This document shows, in pieces, positions 1-9,110 of a DNA stretch of 64,000 nucleotides. The DNA is from Gaiellales bacterium (lineage in GTDB: Bacteria > Actinomycetota > Thermoleophilia > Gaiellales > JAICJC01), in contig DASUHM010000009.1 in assembly GCA_036273515.1 (NCBI GenBank), positions 1-64,000 of the forward strand, given 5' to 3'. The stretch's first letter is position 1. Each line of letters starts with the position of its first letter. Made by a program: the position numbers and the translations under genes. Below the pieces are notes generated by a model, which searched no databases, was not told where the DNA came from, and was given only the letters and a program-made list of their open reading frames with translations.

Positions 1-367
<367 letters not shown>

Positions 368-453
368 CAGGTTGCGAAAACGGCCTCCCCCACCCGCGTC
401 GTAACGCGAAGCGGGATCGTCGGCCGGTCTCTGACCATGAAGGGAGAGTCTCT

Positions 454-482
454 AGATCGGTCGAAATCTGGCTGACCGATCT
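454..482. repeat. Perfect inverted repeat in the rrn leader
   Basis: AGATCGGTC (454..462) and GACCGATCT (474..482) form a perfect 9-bp stem with an 11-nt loop, about 90 nt upstream of mature 16S. A processing stem or leader structure is likely. Confidence 0.6.
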
Positions 483-639
483 GCTCTCAAAGGCCGGCGC
501 ACCCACCGTCTCCGGCCCGAGGGCCGGTGGCGCAGGGTCGCCGACATGGTTTCCGCCCCCCGTGGAATTCCCGGGGTAGCGGACGAACCCGACGTCGATC
601 AATCCGGGACGCGTCGCACCCCAGAGAGATCCCCAAACT

Positions 640-657
640 GTTGAGTTTTCAAAGACC
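640..657 (-). promoter_or_regulatory. boxA-like antitermination site of the rrn operon
   Basis: The minus strand reads TGGTCTTTGAAAACTCAA, close to the boxA pattern (E. coli TGCTCTTTAACAA) that loads NusB/S10 antitermination factors on rRNA transcripts. It lies about 25 nt after the predicted transcription start and about 270 nt before 16S, where boxA is expected. Confidence 0.6.
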
Positions 658-681
658 AGGCGCCCTCGAGCGCGACCTCTA

Positions 682-710
682 AGCCTAGCGAGTTGCTGGG
701 GGCCAGGCAA
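682..710 (-). promoter_or_regulatory. rrn promoter
   Basis: On the minus strand a -35 box TTGCCT (705..710) is followed, after exactly 17 bp, by a -10 box TAGGCT (682..687). Housekeeping-sigma spacing and the location just before boxA support it. A second possible -10, TATACT (770..775), abuts the tyrS stop and may mark another rrn promoter, but I see no good -35 for it. Confidence 0.6.
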
Positions 711-779
711 GTGAGGCGCGCCGGACGGAACGGCCGCTCCAAGAACCCCTCGGAGGCGGCCGACGGGGCAGTATAGCGG

Positions 780-1937
780 TCAGCCGGGCTCGATGACGGC
801 GAACCGCCTTCCGACCCGCAGCTCGGCGCCCTCCAGGCGGGCGCGGGGAACGTCCAATTCGTCCGCCCCGAGCGGTGTTCCGTCGATCCGCACGCCGCCC
901 TGGGAGATCAACCGGCGGGCCTCGCCCCGCGAGCTCGCAAGGCCGTTCTCGGCCAGGAGGGCCGGCATGTGCACCGGATCGCCGTCCGGAACGCGGATGC
1001 GGGGGGCATCGTCGGCCGCCCGGCCCTGCTTGAACTGGCGGTCGAACGCCGCCTCGGCCGCGGCCGCAGCCTCTGCTCCGTGCCAGCGCTCCACCAGCCG
1101 GCGGGCGAACTCCCGTTTCGCCGTGTACGGGTCGGCCGGCGGCGGGTCGTCGTCCATCAGGCAGAGGTCGTAGTAGATCGGCATCAGCTCGTCGACGCAG
1201 CGCATCGCCTTGCCGTACATCTCGTTCGGCGGGTCGTCGATCCCGATGTAGTTGCCGAGCGAGGCGCTCATCTTCTGCGTGCCGTTGGGGCCGTTGATCA
1301 GCGGCGTCGTCAGGATCAGCTGGGGATCCTGGCCATACGCCTGCTGGATGTCGCGGCCGGTGAGCAGGTTGTACTCCTGGTCGGTGCCCCCGAGCTCGAC
1401 GTCGGCATCGATCGCGACCGAGTCGTAGCCCTGCATCAGCGGGTAGAGGAACTCCGAGACCGAGATCGGCTGGTTGGCCTTGAACCGGCGCTCGAAGTCG
1501 TCGCGCTCGAGCAGCCGCGAGACCGTCACGATCCGGGTCAGGCGCAGCAGCTCCGCGAAGTCGAGCTTCCCGAGCCACTCCCCGTTGAAGCGGAGCTCCG
1601 TGCGTTCCGGGTCGAGGATCCGAAGCGCCTGCTCGAAGTAGCGTTTCGCGTTTCCGTCGATCTCGGCGTCCGAGAGCACCCGGCGCTCCTTCGAGCGGCC
1701 CGAGGGGTCGCCCACCCGGGCCGTGTAGTCGCCGACGATGAGGATGCCGGTGTGGCCCTGGTCCTGGAACGCGCGCATGCGCTGGAGCGGGATCGCCTGG
1801 CCGATGTGGATGTCGCGCGCCGTCGGGTCGATGCCGAGCTTCACGCGCAGCGGCCGGCCGAGCGCGAGCTTGCGCTCGAGCTCTCCCTCCGGCAACACCT
1901 TGACGGCGTTACGTGTGAGCGCTGCGACGTCCGGCAC
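780..1937 (-). CDS. tyrS: Tyrosyl-tRNA synthetase
   Basis: This class I aminoacyl-tRNA synthetase charges tRNA-Tyr in the cytosol. The 385-residue protein has a HIGH-type motif HIGQ at about 44-47, the family block GGTDQEYN near 183, a KMSAS motif (KMSKS variant) at about 222-226, and a C-terminal S4 RNA-binding domain from about 325. The shorter S4-containing layout is that of the TyrZ-like bacterial branch. The start is GTG at 1937. The upstream DNA glycosylase frame runs 29 nt into this gene, so translational coupling is likely. It is the last gene before the rRNA operon. Confidence 0.95.
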   Translation of the reverse strand: MPDVAALTRNAVKVLPEGELERKLALGRPLRVKLGIDPTARDIHIGQAIPLQRMRAFQDQGHTGILIVGDYTARVGDPSGRSKERRVLSDAEIDGNAKRYFEQALRILDPERTELRFNGEWLGKLDFAELLRLTRIVTVSRLLERDDFERRFKANQPISVSEFLYPLMQGYDSVAIDADVELGGTDQEYNLLTGRDIQQAYGQDPQLILTTPLINGPNGTQKMSASLGNYIGIDDPPNEMYGKAMRCVDELMPIYYDLCLMDDDPPPADPYTAKREFARRLVERWHGAEAAAAAEAAFDRQFKQGRAADDAPRIRVPDGDPVHMPALLAENGLASSRGEARRLISQGGVRIDGTPLGADELDVPRARLEGAELRVGRRFAVIEPG

Positions 1938-2481
1938 GGGTCGCGGATGATATCGGCCTGCTTACGGCCGCCGAGTCGGGATCGAGGAAGCGCCAGGGCC
2001 GCTCGACCGCCTTCGTCAGCCCGATGCGGGTCGTGCGGACGACGCGCCGGCGCCGCTCGGGCGGGAGCAGCACGGCGGGCGTCCCGTTCATGTCCGGGCC
2101 GGCGCCAAGCGCCTGGCCGACGTTGCCCGGCCCGGAGGTGAGCGGCTCGCGGCCGCGCCGCTCCCACATCCGCTCGAGCCCGTGGGCCGGCTCGAGGGAG
2201 CGGATCAGGACGGCGTCGGCCACCTCCTCGGGGCCGCAGACGATGTTCATGCACCAGTGGATGCCGTAGCTGCGGTACACGTAGAGCGTTCCCGCCGGCC
2301 CGAACATCGCCCAGTTGCGCGCCGTCCGGCCGCGGAAGCTGTGCGATGCGGGGTCGTCGTGCCGGTAGGCCTCGGCCTCGACGATCGGGCCGCCCACGCC
2401 GTCGACGAGCAGCGTCCAGCCGATCAGGGCGCGGGCTGCCGCGATCGAGTCCCTGCCCAGGTCGAGCTCTGGCTCCCTCAG
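1909..2481 (-). CDS. 3-methyladenine DNA glycosylase (AAG/MPG family)
   Basis: This base-excision repair enzyme removes alkylated purines such as 3-methyladenine. Family features are the catalytic glutamate in VEAEAY, followed by DDPASHSFRGRT, the Tyr-rich FGPAGTLYVYRSYG, and SGPGNVGQALG near the C-terminus. The frame has no ATG, GTG or TTG near the expected N-terminus. The best site is a CTG at 2481 that overlaps the upstream hydrolase stop, so the start is uncertain. The last 15 or so residues are read over the tyrS start and fall outside the family domain. Identity is secure, start is not. Confidence 0.8.
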   Translation of the reverse strand: MREPELDLGRDSIAAARALIGWTLLVDGVGGPIVEAEAYRHDDPASHSFRGRTARNWAMFGPAGTLYVYRSYGIHWCMNIVCGPEEVADAVLIRSLEPAHGLERMWERRGREPLTSGPGNVGQALGAGPDMNGTPAVLLPPERRRRVVRTTRIGLTKAVERPWRFLDPDSAAVSRPISSATRAGRRSAHT

Positions 2482-3203
2482 AGCGGGCGCCAGCCCAGGC
2501 CGTCCCCGCCCGGCTCGATCGTGCCCCAGCCGACGATGTGGGACGCGGCGCAGGGCGTGCCGGTGCCGGCCAGCCGTTCGAGCCAGTCGCGGCGCGTGCG
2601 CAGGGCGGCGTCGACGTCGGAGTCGAACTCGCGGTCCCACTCCGGGTGCTGGACGTGGGTCGGATGGTGGATCACGTCGGCCAGGAACACCCGCCGGCAA
2701 TCGCGCGCGTCGATCTCGACGCAGGCGTGGCCCTCGCGGTGGCCCGGCGCCTCGACCAGGCGCACGCCCGGGAGCACCTCCATGCCGTCGGCGACCTCGA
2801 TCAGGCGGCCGTCGAGGCGCTCGAAGACCTCGGAGAGGCCGCCGGTCTCGTACTCCCACGTCCGCGCCCAGGCGGCCGCCGTCTTCGTGACGAACACCCG
2901 CTCGGCCGGGATGTCGGCCGCGCCGCCGAAGTGGTCGAAGTCGAGGTGCGTCAGGACGACGGCATCGACATCCTCCACCCGGCAGTGCGGCGCGAGCGCG
3001 TCTGCGAGGGTGCTCCGCGCGCCCTCCCAGCGGTCGTCGAGCCCGCCGGCGGCGGTGTCGACGAGCACGGTGCCGCCGGAGCCCTGCAGCAGGAGCACGT
3101 TCGAGACGACCTCGATGTCTCCGAGCTCGCCGCGCGGCGCCATCAGCCCGTCGCGCATCGGCAGGCTGCCGGCCGAGACCAGGTGGACGACCCAGTCAGA
3201 CAT
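2478..3203 (-). CDS. Metallo-beta-lactamase-fold hydrolase
   Basis: The 241-residue protein has the metal-binding signature THLDFDHFGG near residue 85, a further histidine in APGHREGHA, and an aspartate in FLADVIHH. That is the dinuclear zinc layout of lactonase- and glyoxalase II-like MBL enzymes. There is no signal peptide, so it is cytosolic. Substrate cannot be told; AHL-lactonase-like and arylsulfatase-like members share this arrangement. The ATG start overlaps the end of the DUF370 gene by 8 nt and the stop abuts the glycosylase, so it sits inside the ilvE-to-tyrS run. Confidence 0.8.
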   Translation of the reverse strand: MSDWVVHLVSAGSLPMRDGLMAPRGELGDIEVVSNVLLLQGSGGTVLVDTAAGGLDDRWEGARSTLADALAPHCRVEDVDAVVLTHLDFDHFGGAADIPAERVFVTKTAAAWARTWEYETGGLSEVFERLDGRLIEVADGMEVLPGVRLVEAPGHREGHACVEIDARDCRRVFLADVIHHPTHVQHPEWDREFDSDVDAALRTRRDWLERLAGTGTPCAASHIVGWGTIEPGGDGLGWRPL

Positions 3204-3453
3204 CGAGCGACATCTGGTTCTGGCGGCTGCGCCGCACGGCCATCGCGAGCGCGGTCGCCTCGCCCATGTCGGCGAGGATCGTGCGCTCGGTGCGGGAGGC
3301 GACCATCGGCTCGGCCATCCCGTCGATCCACACCCTCGTCCGCCGCCCGTCGCCGCGGTCTTCGCCCTCGATCGGCTCGAGCGCGTAAATGCGGTCCGCG
3401 CGCACGAACTTGCCGTAGCCCAGGAACACCATCGGCGCTCCGGAGGCCGTCAC
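3196..3453 (-). CDS. DUF370/RemA-like small protein
   Basis: This 85-residue protein starts at GTG 3453, where GTGA overlaps the stop of the DegT aminotransferase. The N-terminus MVFLGYGKFVRADRIYAL and the following block RTRVWIDG resemble DUF370 proteins such as RemA, a DNA-binding regulator of matrix genes in Bacillus. The C-terminal part (ILADMGEATALAMAVRRSRQ) is helical and lacks an obvious family. Function here is unknown. It could regulate a surface pathway or only share the fold. Its translational coupling to a sugar-type aminotransferase is suggestive, no more. Confidence 0.65.
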   Translation of the reverse strand: MTASGAPMVFLGYGKFVRADRIYALEPIEGEDRGDGRRTRVWIDGMAEPMVASRTERTILADMGEATALAMAVRRSRQNQMSLDV

Positions 3454-4568
3454 TGCTCCGCCAGCACCTCGCGCAGCGCGTTCGCGACGTAGGCGAGGTC
3501 GTCGTCCTCGAGCTGGACGTAGAACGGGAGCGCCAGCGTCGAGGCGGACACCCGCTCGGTCACGGGGAGCATCCCCGGGCCGTACGCGAACCGCTCGCGG
3601 TAGGTCGGCTGCATATGGATCGCCGGCAGGTAGGGCCGGGTGGCGACGCCGCGGTCGGCCAGCGCGGCCGAGACGGCGGCGCGGTCGATCTCCGGGGCGA
3701 GGCGCACGTAATAGATGAACCAGCTGCGCGGCTGCGGGCCGCGGTAGGGCGTCTCGAGGCCGTCGATGCCGGCGAGCAGCTCGTCGTAGCGCTCGGCGAT
3801 CCGGCGGCGGCGGTCGAGCAGCATGTCGAGCTTCTCGAGCTGGGCCACGCCGACGGCGGCCGACATCTCGTCCATCCGGTAGTTGAAGCCGAGCCGCTGG
3901 TGGACGAGCCAGTCGCCGTTGTCCGAGCGGCCCTGGTTCACCAGGCTGCGCAGCTCGCGGGCGGCGTCCGGGTCGTCGGTCGTGATCGCGCCGCCCTCCC
4001 CGGTGGTGAGCTGCTTGTTCGGATAGAAGCCCCACACCGCCAGGTTGCCGTGGGTGCCGACGCCGCGGCCGTTCACCGTGCAGCCGATCGCCTCGCACGC
4101 GTCCTCGATGATCGGCAGGCCGAAGCGCCTCCCGATCTTCGTGATCGGCTCGATGTCGCACGGGTAGCCGAAGATGTGCACCGGGATGATCGCCTTCGTC
4201 CGGGGCGTGATCGCCTCCTCGACCGCCGCGGGGTCGACGTTGAAGGTGCGCTCGTCGATCTCGGCGAACACCGGCTTCGCCCGCTCGAACAGGATCACGT
4301 TGGCCGAGGCGACGAACGAGAAGCTCGACGTGATCACCTCGTCGCCGGGCCCGATGCCCAGGCGGTGGAGCGCGACGTGCAGCCCGGCCGTCCCGCTGGA
4401 GCAGGCGACGGCGTGCTGCGTCCCGACGCGGTTGGCGAACGCCTGCTCGAACTGCGGCCCCACCGGGCCGCAGGCCAGGCTGTCCGACCGCAGGACGTCG
4501 AGGACGAGCTCCTCCTCCCGCCCGTCGAGGTACGGACGCGCCAGCGGGATCGAGCGGGTCGTGACCAC
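3450..4568 (-). CDS. DegT/DnrJ/EryC1/StrS family aminotransferase
   Basis: PLP-dependent enzymes of this family usually transaminate nucleotide-linked keto-sugars. The 372-residue protein shows the N-terminal block LARPYLDGREEELV, SSGTAGLHVAL, the aspartate of EDACEAIG and the PLP lysine in GFYPNKQLTTGEGG. All catalytic features look intact. It follows ilvE by 4 nt and overlaps the DUF370 gene. No glycosyltransferase, dehydratase or polysaccharide cluster lies nearby, so the sugar substrate and product are unknown. Confidence 0.85.
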   Translation of the reverse strand: MVTTRSIPLARPYLDGREEELVLDVLRSDSLACGPVGPQFEQAFANRVGTQHAVACSSGTAGLHVALHRLGIGPGDEVITSSFSFVASANVILFERAKPVFAEIDERTFNVDPAAVEEAITPRTKAIIPVHIFGYPCDIEPITKIGRRFGLPIIEDACEAIGCTVNGRGVGTHGNLAVWGFYPNKQLTTGEGGAITTDDPDAARELRSLVNQGRSDNGDWLVHQRLGFNYRMDEMSAAVGVAQLEKLDMLLDRRRRIAERYDELLAGIDGLETPYRGPQPRSWFIYYVRLAPEIDRAAVSAALADRGVATRPYLPAIHMQPTYRERFAYGPGMLPVTERVSASTLALPFYVQLEDDDLAYVANALREVLAEQ

Positions 4569-4572
4569 GGTG

Positions 4573-5496
4573 CTAGACGGCCGCGCTGACCGGGTACTCG
4601 AGCAGGTCGGCGAAGCGGTCGTCCTGCCCGCCGACGATGGCGAAGAACGTGTCCTGGATCTGCTTCGTGACCGGGCCGCGCGGGCCGGTGGGATGGTCGT
4701 CGACCGACGCGACCGGCGTCACCTCGGCGGCCGTGCCGCAGAGGAACACCTCGTCGCCGAAGTAGAGGTCGGTGCGCACCAGGTTCACCTCGCGCACCTC
4801 GAAGCCCAGGGTGTGCGCGATCCGCATCACCGTCTCGCGCGTGATCCCGGGCAGGCACGACGCGGTTGTCGGCGGCGTGTAGAGCACCCCGTCGCGGACG
4901 ACGAACACGTTCTCGCCCGAGCCGTCGGCGATGTAGCCCTCCTCGTTCAGGAGGATGGCCTCGTCGTAGCCCGCCCGCGACGACTCGAGCTTCGCGAGCA
5001 CCGAGTTGATGTACTGGCCGGTCGCCTTGGCCGTCGGCGGCAGCGTGTTCGGCCCGATCCGGCGGAAGCTCGACACCTTGCAACGCACGCCGTGCTCGAG
5101 CGCCTCCTCGCCGAGATAGGCGCCCCACGGCCAGACGGCGATGGCCACCTCGACCGGGTTGTCGCCCGGGTAGAGGCCCATCGGGCCGGCGCCGCGGAAG
5201 ACGATCGGGCGGACGTAGCACGATGGCACGCCGTTGACGCCGACCGTCTCGTGCACCGCCGCGGCCAGCTCCGGCACGCTGTACCCGAGATCCATCTGGT
5301 ACAGCGCGGCCGAGCGGCGCAGGCGCTCGAGGTGGTCGGTCAGGCGGAAGACCGCCGAGCCCTTCGGGGTGTCGTAGGCGCGAATGCCCTCGAAGACGCC
5401 CGTCCCGTAGTGGAGGGCGTGCGTGAGGATGTGGACGTTGGCGTCCTCCCACGAGACGAAGCTTCCGTTGCGCCAGATCTTCTCGGTGGCTTGCAT
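4573..5496 (-). CDS. ilvE: Branched-chain amino acid aminotransferase (class IV)
   Basis: Class IV fold PLP enzyme that makes valine, leucine and isoleucine from their 2-keto acids. The 307-residue protein begins MQATEKIWRNGSFVSWEDA and contains HALHYGTGVFEGIRAY, the arginine-rich substrate loop, the PLP lysine in TAKATGQYINSVLAK, and GSGENVFVV. ATG 5496 is chosen because it fits the family N-terminus; upstream codons in the same frame belong to an antisense shadow. It leads the leftward run and shares an 87-bp divergent region with the methyltransferase. Confidence 0.92.
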   Translation of the reverse strand: MQATEKIWRNGSFVSWEDANVHILTHALHYGTGVFEGIRAYDTPKGSAVFRLTDHLERLRRSAALYQMDLGYSVPELAAAVHETVGVNGVPSCYVRPIVFRGAGPMGLYPGDNPVEVAIAVWPWGAYLGEEALEHGVRCKVSSFRRIGPNTLPPTAKATGQYINSVLAKLESSRAGYDEAILLNEEGYIADGSGENVFVVRDGVLYTPPTTASCLPGITRETVMRIAHTLGFEVREVNLVRTDLYFGDEVFLCGTAAEVTPVASVDDHPTGPRGPVTKQIQDTFFAIVGGQDDRFADLLEYPVSAAV

Positions 5497-5583
5497 GGCA
5501 GGACGCGTCCTTTCGAGTCTCGGTTCCTCGGCGATGATGGTACCGGAATGGCCGGTATGCAGGCGGTCACTAGCCTTCCACCG

Positions 5584-6336
5584 ATGTCGGACTCCCACGC
5601 CGATCAGGCCAGATCGTTCGATCGGGTGGCGGACGTCTACCAGAAGGCGCGCCCGTCCTACCCGGCCGCCGCGGTCGAGTGGGTGCTCGAGGCGGCGCCG
5701 GGCCTGCGGGTGGTCGACCTCGCCGCCGGGACGGGCAAGCTGACCGAGGTGCTGGTCGCTGCCGGCGGCGACGTCACCGCGGTCGAGCCGCTCGCGAACA
5801 TGCGCGCCGAGCTCGAGCGGGCGCTGCCGGCGGTGCGGGCCGTCGACGGGACGGCCGAGCGGATGCCGCTGCCGGGCGCGAGCGCCGACGCCGTGTTCGT
5901 CGGCCAGGCCTTCCACTGGTTCGACGGGCCGGCCGCGCTGGCCGAGATTGCGCGCGTGCTCGTCCCCGGCGGCATGCTCGGCCTGGTCTGGAACCTGCGC
6001 GACGAGAGCGTCCCCTGGGTGGCCGACCTGACGGTGGCGCTGCGCGGCGCAGCCGACGTTCTCGCGGTCTCGCGGGGCATCTCGGAGCGGCCGCTCGAGA
6101 GCGACCGCTTCAGCGCGGGCGAGCGGCGCGAGTTCCGAAACCCGGTGCCGTTCGACCGCGCCCGGCTGCGGCAGTGGGCGGCGTCGACCAGCCGGATCGC
6201 GGTGCTCCCCGAGGCCGAGCGCGAGGAGGCGCTCGACGGGGTCGTGCGGCTCGCGGACGAGCATCCCGCGCTCGCCAATCGGCACACGTTCGACATGCCA
6301 TTTGTCGCGGTGGTCGTGCGGGCGACGCGCCGCTGA
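5584..6336 (+). CDS. Class I SAM-dependent methyltransferase
   Basis: The 250-residue protein has a Methyltransf_11-type Rossmann fold: motif I VVDLAAGTGKLTEVL near residue 40, the acidic end of strand 2 in VTAVEPL, and motif GQAFHWFD. The N-terminal RSFDRVADVYQKARPSYP is typical of small UbiE/YcgJ-like enzymes. The acceptor substrate is unknown. ATG 5584 fits the family N-terminus; other in-frame ATGs lie 18 to 39 nt upstream. It is divergent from ilvE and converges on serA with a gap of only about 12 nt. Confidence 0.82.
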   Translation: MSDSHADQARSFDRVADVYQKARPSYPAAAVEWVLEAAPGLRVVDLAAGTGKLTEVLVAAGGDVTAVEPLANMRAELERALPAVRAVDGTAERMPLPGASADAVFVGQAFHWFDGPAALAEIARVLVPGGMLGLVWNLRDESVPWVADLTVALRGAADVLAVSRGISERPLESDRFSAGERREFRNPVPFDRARLRQWAASTSRIAVLPEAEREEALDGVVRLADEHPALANRHTFDMPFVAVVVRATRR

Positions 6337-6348
6337 GGGGCAGCGCGG

Positions 6349-7935
6349 CTAGCTGCCGGCGCCGTCCAGATCGACCGACCGCACGTGGTGCACGCCGTCG
6401 AGCGCGCTCAGGTGCTCGATGACGGACGGCGCCGGGGTCACATCGAGTGCCAGCACCATGGCGGCCCGCTCTCCGCGGAAGTTGCGCGACACGCTCATGT
6501 TGGCGATGTTCACGCCGTCCTCGCCGAATGCGGTGCCGACGCGGCCGATGATGCCGGGCCTGTCGTCGTTCAGCATGACCACCATGTGGCCGGCGAGCTC
6601 GATCTCGAGCTGGTAGCCCTCGACCTCGACCAGCCAGGGCCGGTTCTCGCGGCCGATCGTCGTCCCCGACACGGTCTGGCCGTCGCCGCACGAGACGCGG
6701 ATCAGGCTGGTGTAGTCCCCCGGCGAGCGGGACTGGCCCTCGGTGACGGCGATCCCACGCGACTCGGCGACGGCCCGCGCGTTCACGAGGTTCACCGGCT
6801 CGTCGGAGCGGCTCTGGAACGCGCCCATGATCACCGCCGCGGTGAGCAGGCGGGTGTCGTGCTCCGCGAGCGCGCCGTCGTAGGTGACGTCGATGCGCTC
6901 GAGCCCATGCTCGCAGAGCCCGACCGCGAGCCGGCCGAGCTGCGTCGCGACAGGCAGATACGGGCCGAGCACCTCCATCTCGTCCGCCTGTACCTGGGGG
7001 ATGTTCACGGCGTTCGGGACGAGCTCGCCGCGCAGGGCGGCGGCCACCTGCTCGGCCACGATCACGCCGGCCCGGTCCTGCGCCTCCTGGGTGGAGGCAC
7101 CCAGGTGCGGGGTGACGACGACGTTGTCGAGGCCGAGGATGGGCCCCGCGGTGTACGGCTCCTCCGGGAACACGTCGAGCGCCGCCCCGGCCACCTGCCC
7201 CGACCGGAGCGCCTCGGCCAGCGCGTCGAGGTCGACCAGGTCGCCGCGGGCGGCGTTCACGATCCGCACCCCCGGCTTCATCAGGTGCAGCCGCTCCGCG
7301 TCGATCAGGTGCCGGGTCTCGGGCGTGAGCGGCGCATGGAGGGTGACGAAGTCGGACTGGAGCAGCAGGTTCTCGAGCGACGCCGACGACACCTGCAGCT
7401 CGCGGCAGCGCTCGGCCGAGACGAACGGGTCGAACACGACCACCCGCATCTCGAACGCGCGGGCGCGGGCCGCGACCAGCTGGCCGATGCGGCCGAAGCC
7501 GACGACGCCGAGCACCTTGTCGGCCAGCTCGACGCCGCCGAAGCGCTTGCGCTCCCACCGCCCCTGCGTCAGCGCGGCGTGCGCCTGCGGGATATTGCGG
7601 GCGATGGCGAGCAGCAGGCCGAACGCGTGCTCGGCGGCGGCCACCATGTTCGAGCCGGGGGCGTTCGCGACGATGATCCCGCGGCGGGTGGCGGCGGCCA
7701 CGTCGACGTTGTCGACGCCGGTGCCCGCCCGGCCGATCACCTTCAGGTTTCCCGCGTGCTCGAGCAGGCCGGCCGAGACGCTGGTCGCGCTGCGGACGAT
7801 CAGCGCGTCGTAGGCGCCGATGCGGCCGGCCAGGTCGTCCGGCCTGGGGTTGAGCTCGACGTCGACCTGGAACTGCCCCCGCAGGAGGTCGACACCGGCC
7901 TGCGCGATCTCCTCGGTCACGAGGACGCTCGTCAC
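6349..7935 (-). CDS. serA: D-3-phosphoglycerate dehydrogenase
   Basis: First enzyme of serine biosynthesis; it oxidises 3-phosphoglycerate with NAD. The 528-residue length fits the long form: catalytic/NAD domains, an intervening ASB domain and a C-terminal ACT domain (from about 450) that binds serine in relatives. Visible motifs are the nucleotide-binding GFGRIGQLVAARA, the catalytic arginine in NAARGDLVD, the glutamate in DVFPEEP and the histidine in TPHLGAST. The GTG start at 7935 overlaps the aminotransferase stop (GTGA), so the two are co-translated. Confidence 0.95.
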   Translation of the reverse strand: MTSVLVTEEIAQAGVDLLRGQFQVDVELNPRPDDLAGRIGAYDALIVRSATSVSAGLLEHAGNLKVIGRAGTGVDNVDVAAATRRGIIVANAPGSNMVAAAEHAFGLLLAIARNIPQAHAALTQGRWERKRFGGVELADKVLGVVGFGRIGQLVAARARAFEMRVVVFDPFVSAERCRELQVSSASLENLLLQSDFVTLHAPLTPETRHLIDAERLHLMKPGVRIVNAARGDLVDLDALAEALRSGQVAGAALDVFPEEPYTAGPILGLDNVVVTPHLGASTQEAQDRAGVIVAEQVAAALRGELVPNAVNIPQVQADEMEVLGPYLPVATQLGRLAVGLCEHGLERIDVTYDGALAEHDTRLLTAAVIMGAFQSRSDEPVNLVNARAVAESRGIAVTEGQSRSPGDYTSLIRVSCGDGQTVSGTTIGRENRPWLVEVEGYQLEIELAGHMVVMLNDDRPGIIGRVGTAFGEDGVNIANMSVSRNFRGERAAMVLALDVTPAPSVIEHLSALDGVHHVRSVDLDGAGS

Positions 7936-9077
7936 GGCGACGCGAACACCTCGATCGCGCGGGCCGCCCCCGCGCCGGCCGCCGGTGCCGTGTAGCCCAG
8001 CTCGGCCAGCGCCAGCTCGAGGCCGGCGAGGGCCGTCACGATGTCGAACTCGTTCATGTAGCCCATGTGGCCGATGCGCATGATCCGGCCGCGCAGCTTG
8101 CCCTGGCCGCCTGCGAGGACGATGCCGTGGCGGTCGCGCAGGACGCTGTAGCACCGCTGCCCGTCGATCCCGTCCGGCATCCGGAACGCGGTGACCATCG
8201 CCGATGTGTCGTCGTCGGGGCCGAACAGGCCGAGGCCGAGCGCCTTCACGCCCTCGCGGGCGCCGCGGGCAAGACGGCGGTTATGCGCCCAGATGGCCTC
8301 CTTGCCGCGCGCCTCGATCAGCTCGAGCGCCCTGTGCAGGGCGGCGATGATGGTGACGGCGGGCGTGAACGCCGTGTCGTTCTTGGCCTGCGAGTCGGCT
8401 GCGACCCGCCAGTCGAGGTAGTGGCGCGGGAGCGTTGCCCGGCCGGCCCGCTCCCACGCGCGCGGAGAGACCGATGCGAACGCCAGGCCGGGCGGGCACA
8501 TGAGCGCCTTCTGCGAGCCGGCCACCGCGACGTCGACACCCCAGGCGTCGGTCGCGAGCTCCACTCCGCCCAGGCTCGAGACGGCGTCGACGACCACGAG
8601 CGCGCCGGTGGGCGTGACCGCCCGGGCGATCGCCTCGATGTCGTGAACGACGCCGGTCGACGTCTCGGACTGGGTGACGTAGACGGCGACGGTCTCGCCC
8701 TCGCCGGCCGCGGCCGCGATGCGGCCCGGGTCGAGCCGCTCGCCCCACTCGTGCTCGACGTGCACCGGCTCGATCCCGTAGGCCCGCGCCAGCTTCAGCC
8801 AGCGCTCGCCGAAGTTCCCGGCCGACGCGACGACGGCGCGGTCGCCGGGCGAGAGCAGGTTCGCGATCGCCGACTCCATGGCCGCGGTGCCCGAGCCGGT
8901 GAAGAGCAGGACGTCGTGCTCGGTCTCGAAGATGCGCTTCAGCCGCTCGATCGTCTCGCCCAGCAGGGCGCGGAAGTCAGGGCTGCGGTGGTGGTGCAGC
9001 GGCGCGGACTCCGCGGCGACGACCTCGGGCGGCACCGGGGTCGGGCCGGGGGTGATCAGGTAGCGCTTGCCGTCCAC
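7932..9077 (-). CDS. Class V aminotransferase (alanine/serine-glyoxylate type)
   Basis: PLP enzyme of 381 residues with ITPGPTPVPPEV at the N-terminus, the SSLGG aspartate region (VVVDAVSSLGG), and the PLP lysine in GSQKALMCPPG. The fold is that of alanine-glyoxylate, serine-glyoxylate and serine-pyruvate aminotransferases. Because it is translationally coupled to serA, I infer it acts as the phosphoserine or serine aminotransferase of that pathway, as reported for some bacteria and archaea that lack canonical SerC. The start is GTG 9077. The 51-bp repeat lies between it and gatB. Confidence 0.85.
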   Translation of the reverse strand: MDGKRYLITPGPTPVPPEVVAAESAPLHHHRSPDFRALLGETIERLKRIFETEHDVLLFTGSGTAAMESAIANLLSPGDRAVVASAGNFGERWLKLARAYGIEPVHVEHEWGERLDPGRIAAAAGEGETVAVYVTQSETSTGVVHDIEAIARAVTPTGALVVVDAVSSLGGVELATDAWGVDVAVAGSQKALMCPPGLAFASVSPRAWERAGRATLPRHYLDWRVAADSQAKNDTAFTPAVTIIAALHRALELIEARGKEAIWAHNRRLARGAREGVKALGLGLFGPDDDTSAMVTAFRMPDGIDGQRCYSVLRDRHGIVLAGGQGKLRGRIMRIGHMGYMNEFDIVTALAGLELALAELGYTAPAAGAGAARAIEVFASP

Positions 9078-9110
9078 GCGCGCCGAATCGTATTGCGACC
9101 GTCGGATCCC

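Larger units (their letters stand above)
368..681 (-). other. 16S precursor leader (no protein gene)
   Basis: This is the stretch between the rrn promoter and mature 16S. It holds a boxA-like antitermination site and a strong stem-loop, both listed separately, and is expected to be removed by RNase III-type processing. I see no protein gene here; open frames are by-products of the high GC content. Confidence 0.75.

Noticed and set aside
2346-4589. Plus-strand open frame of 747 codons
   Set aside because: Antisense to the MBL, DUF370 and DegT genes, which have clear family motifs. Composition (RR, RP, VRH repeats) is that of a GC shadow.
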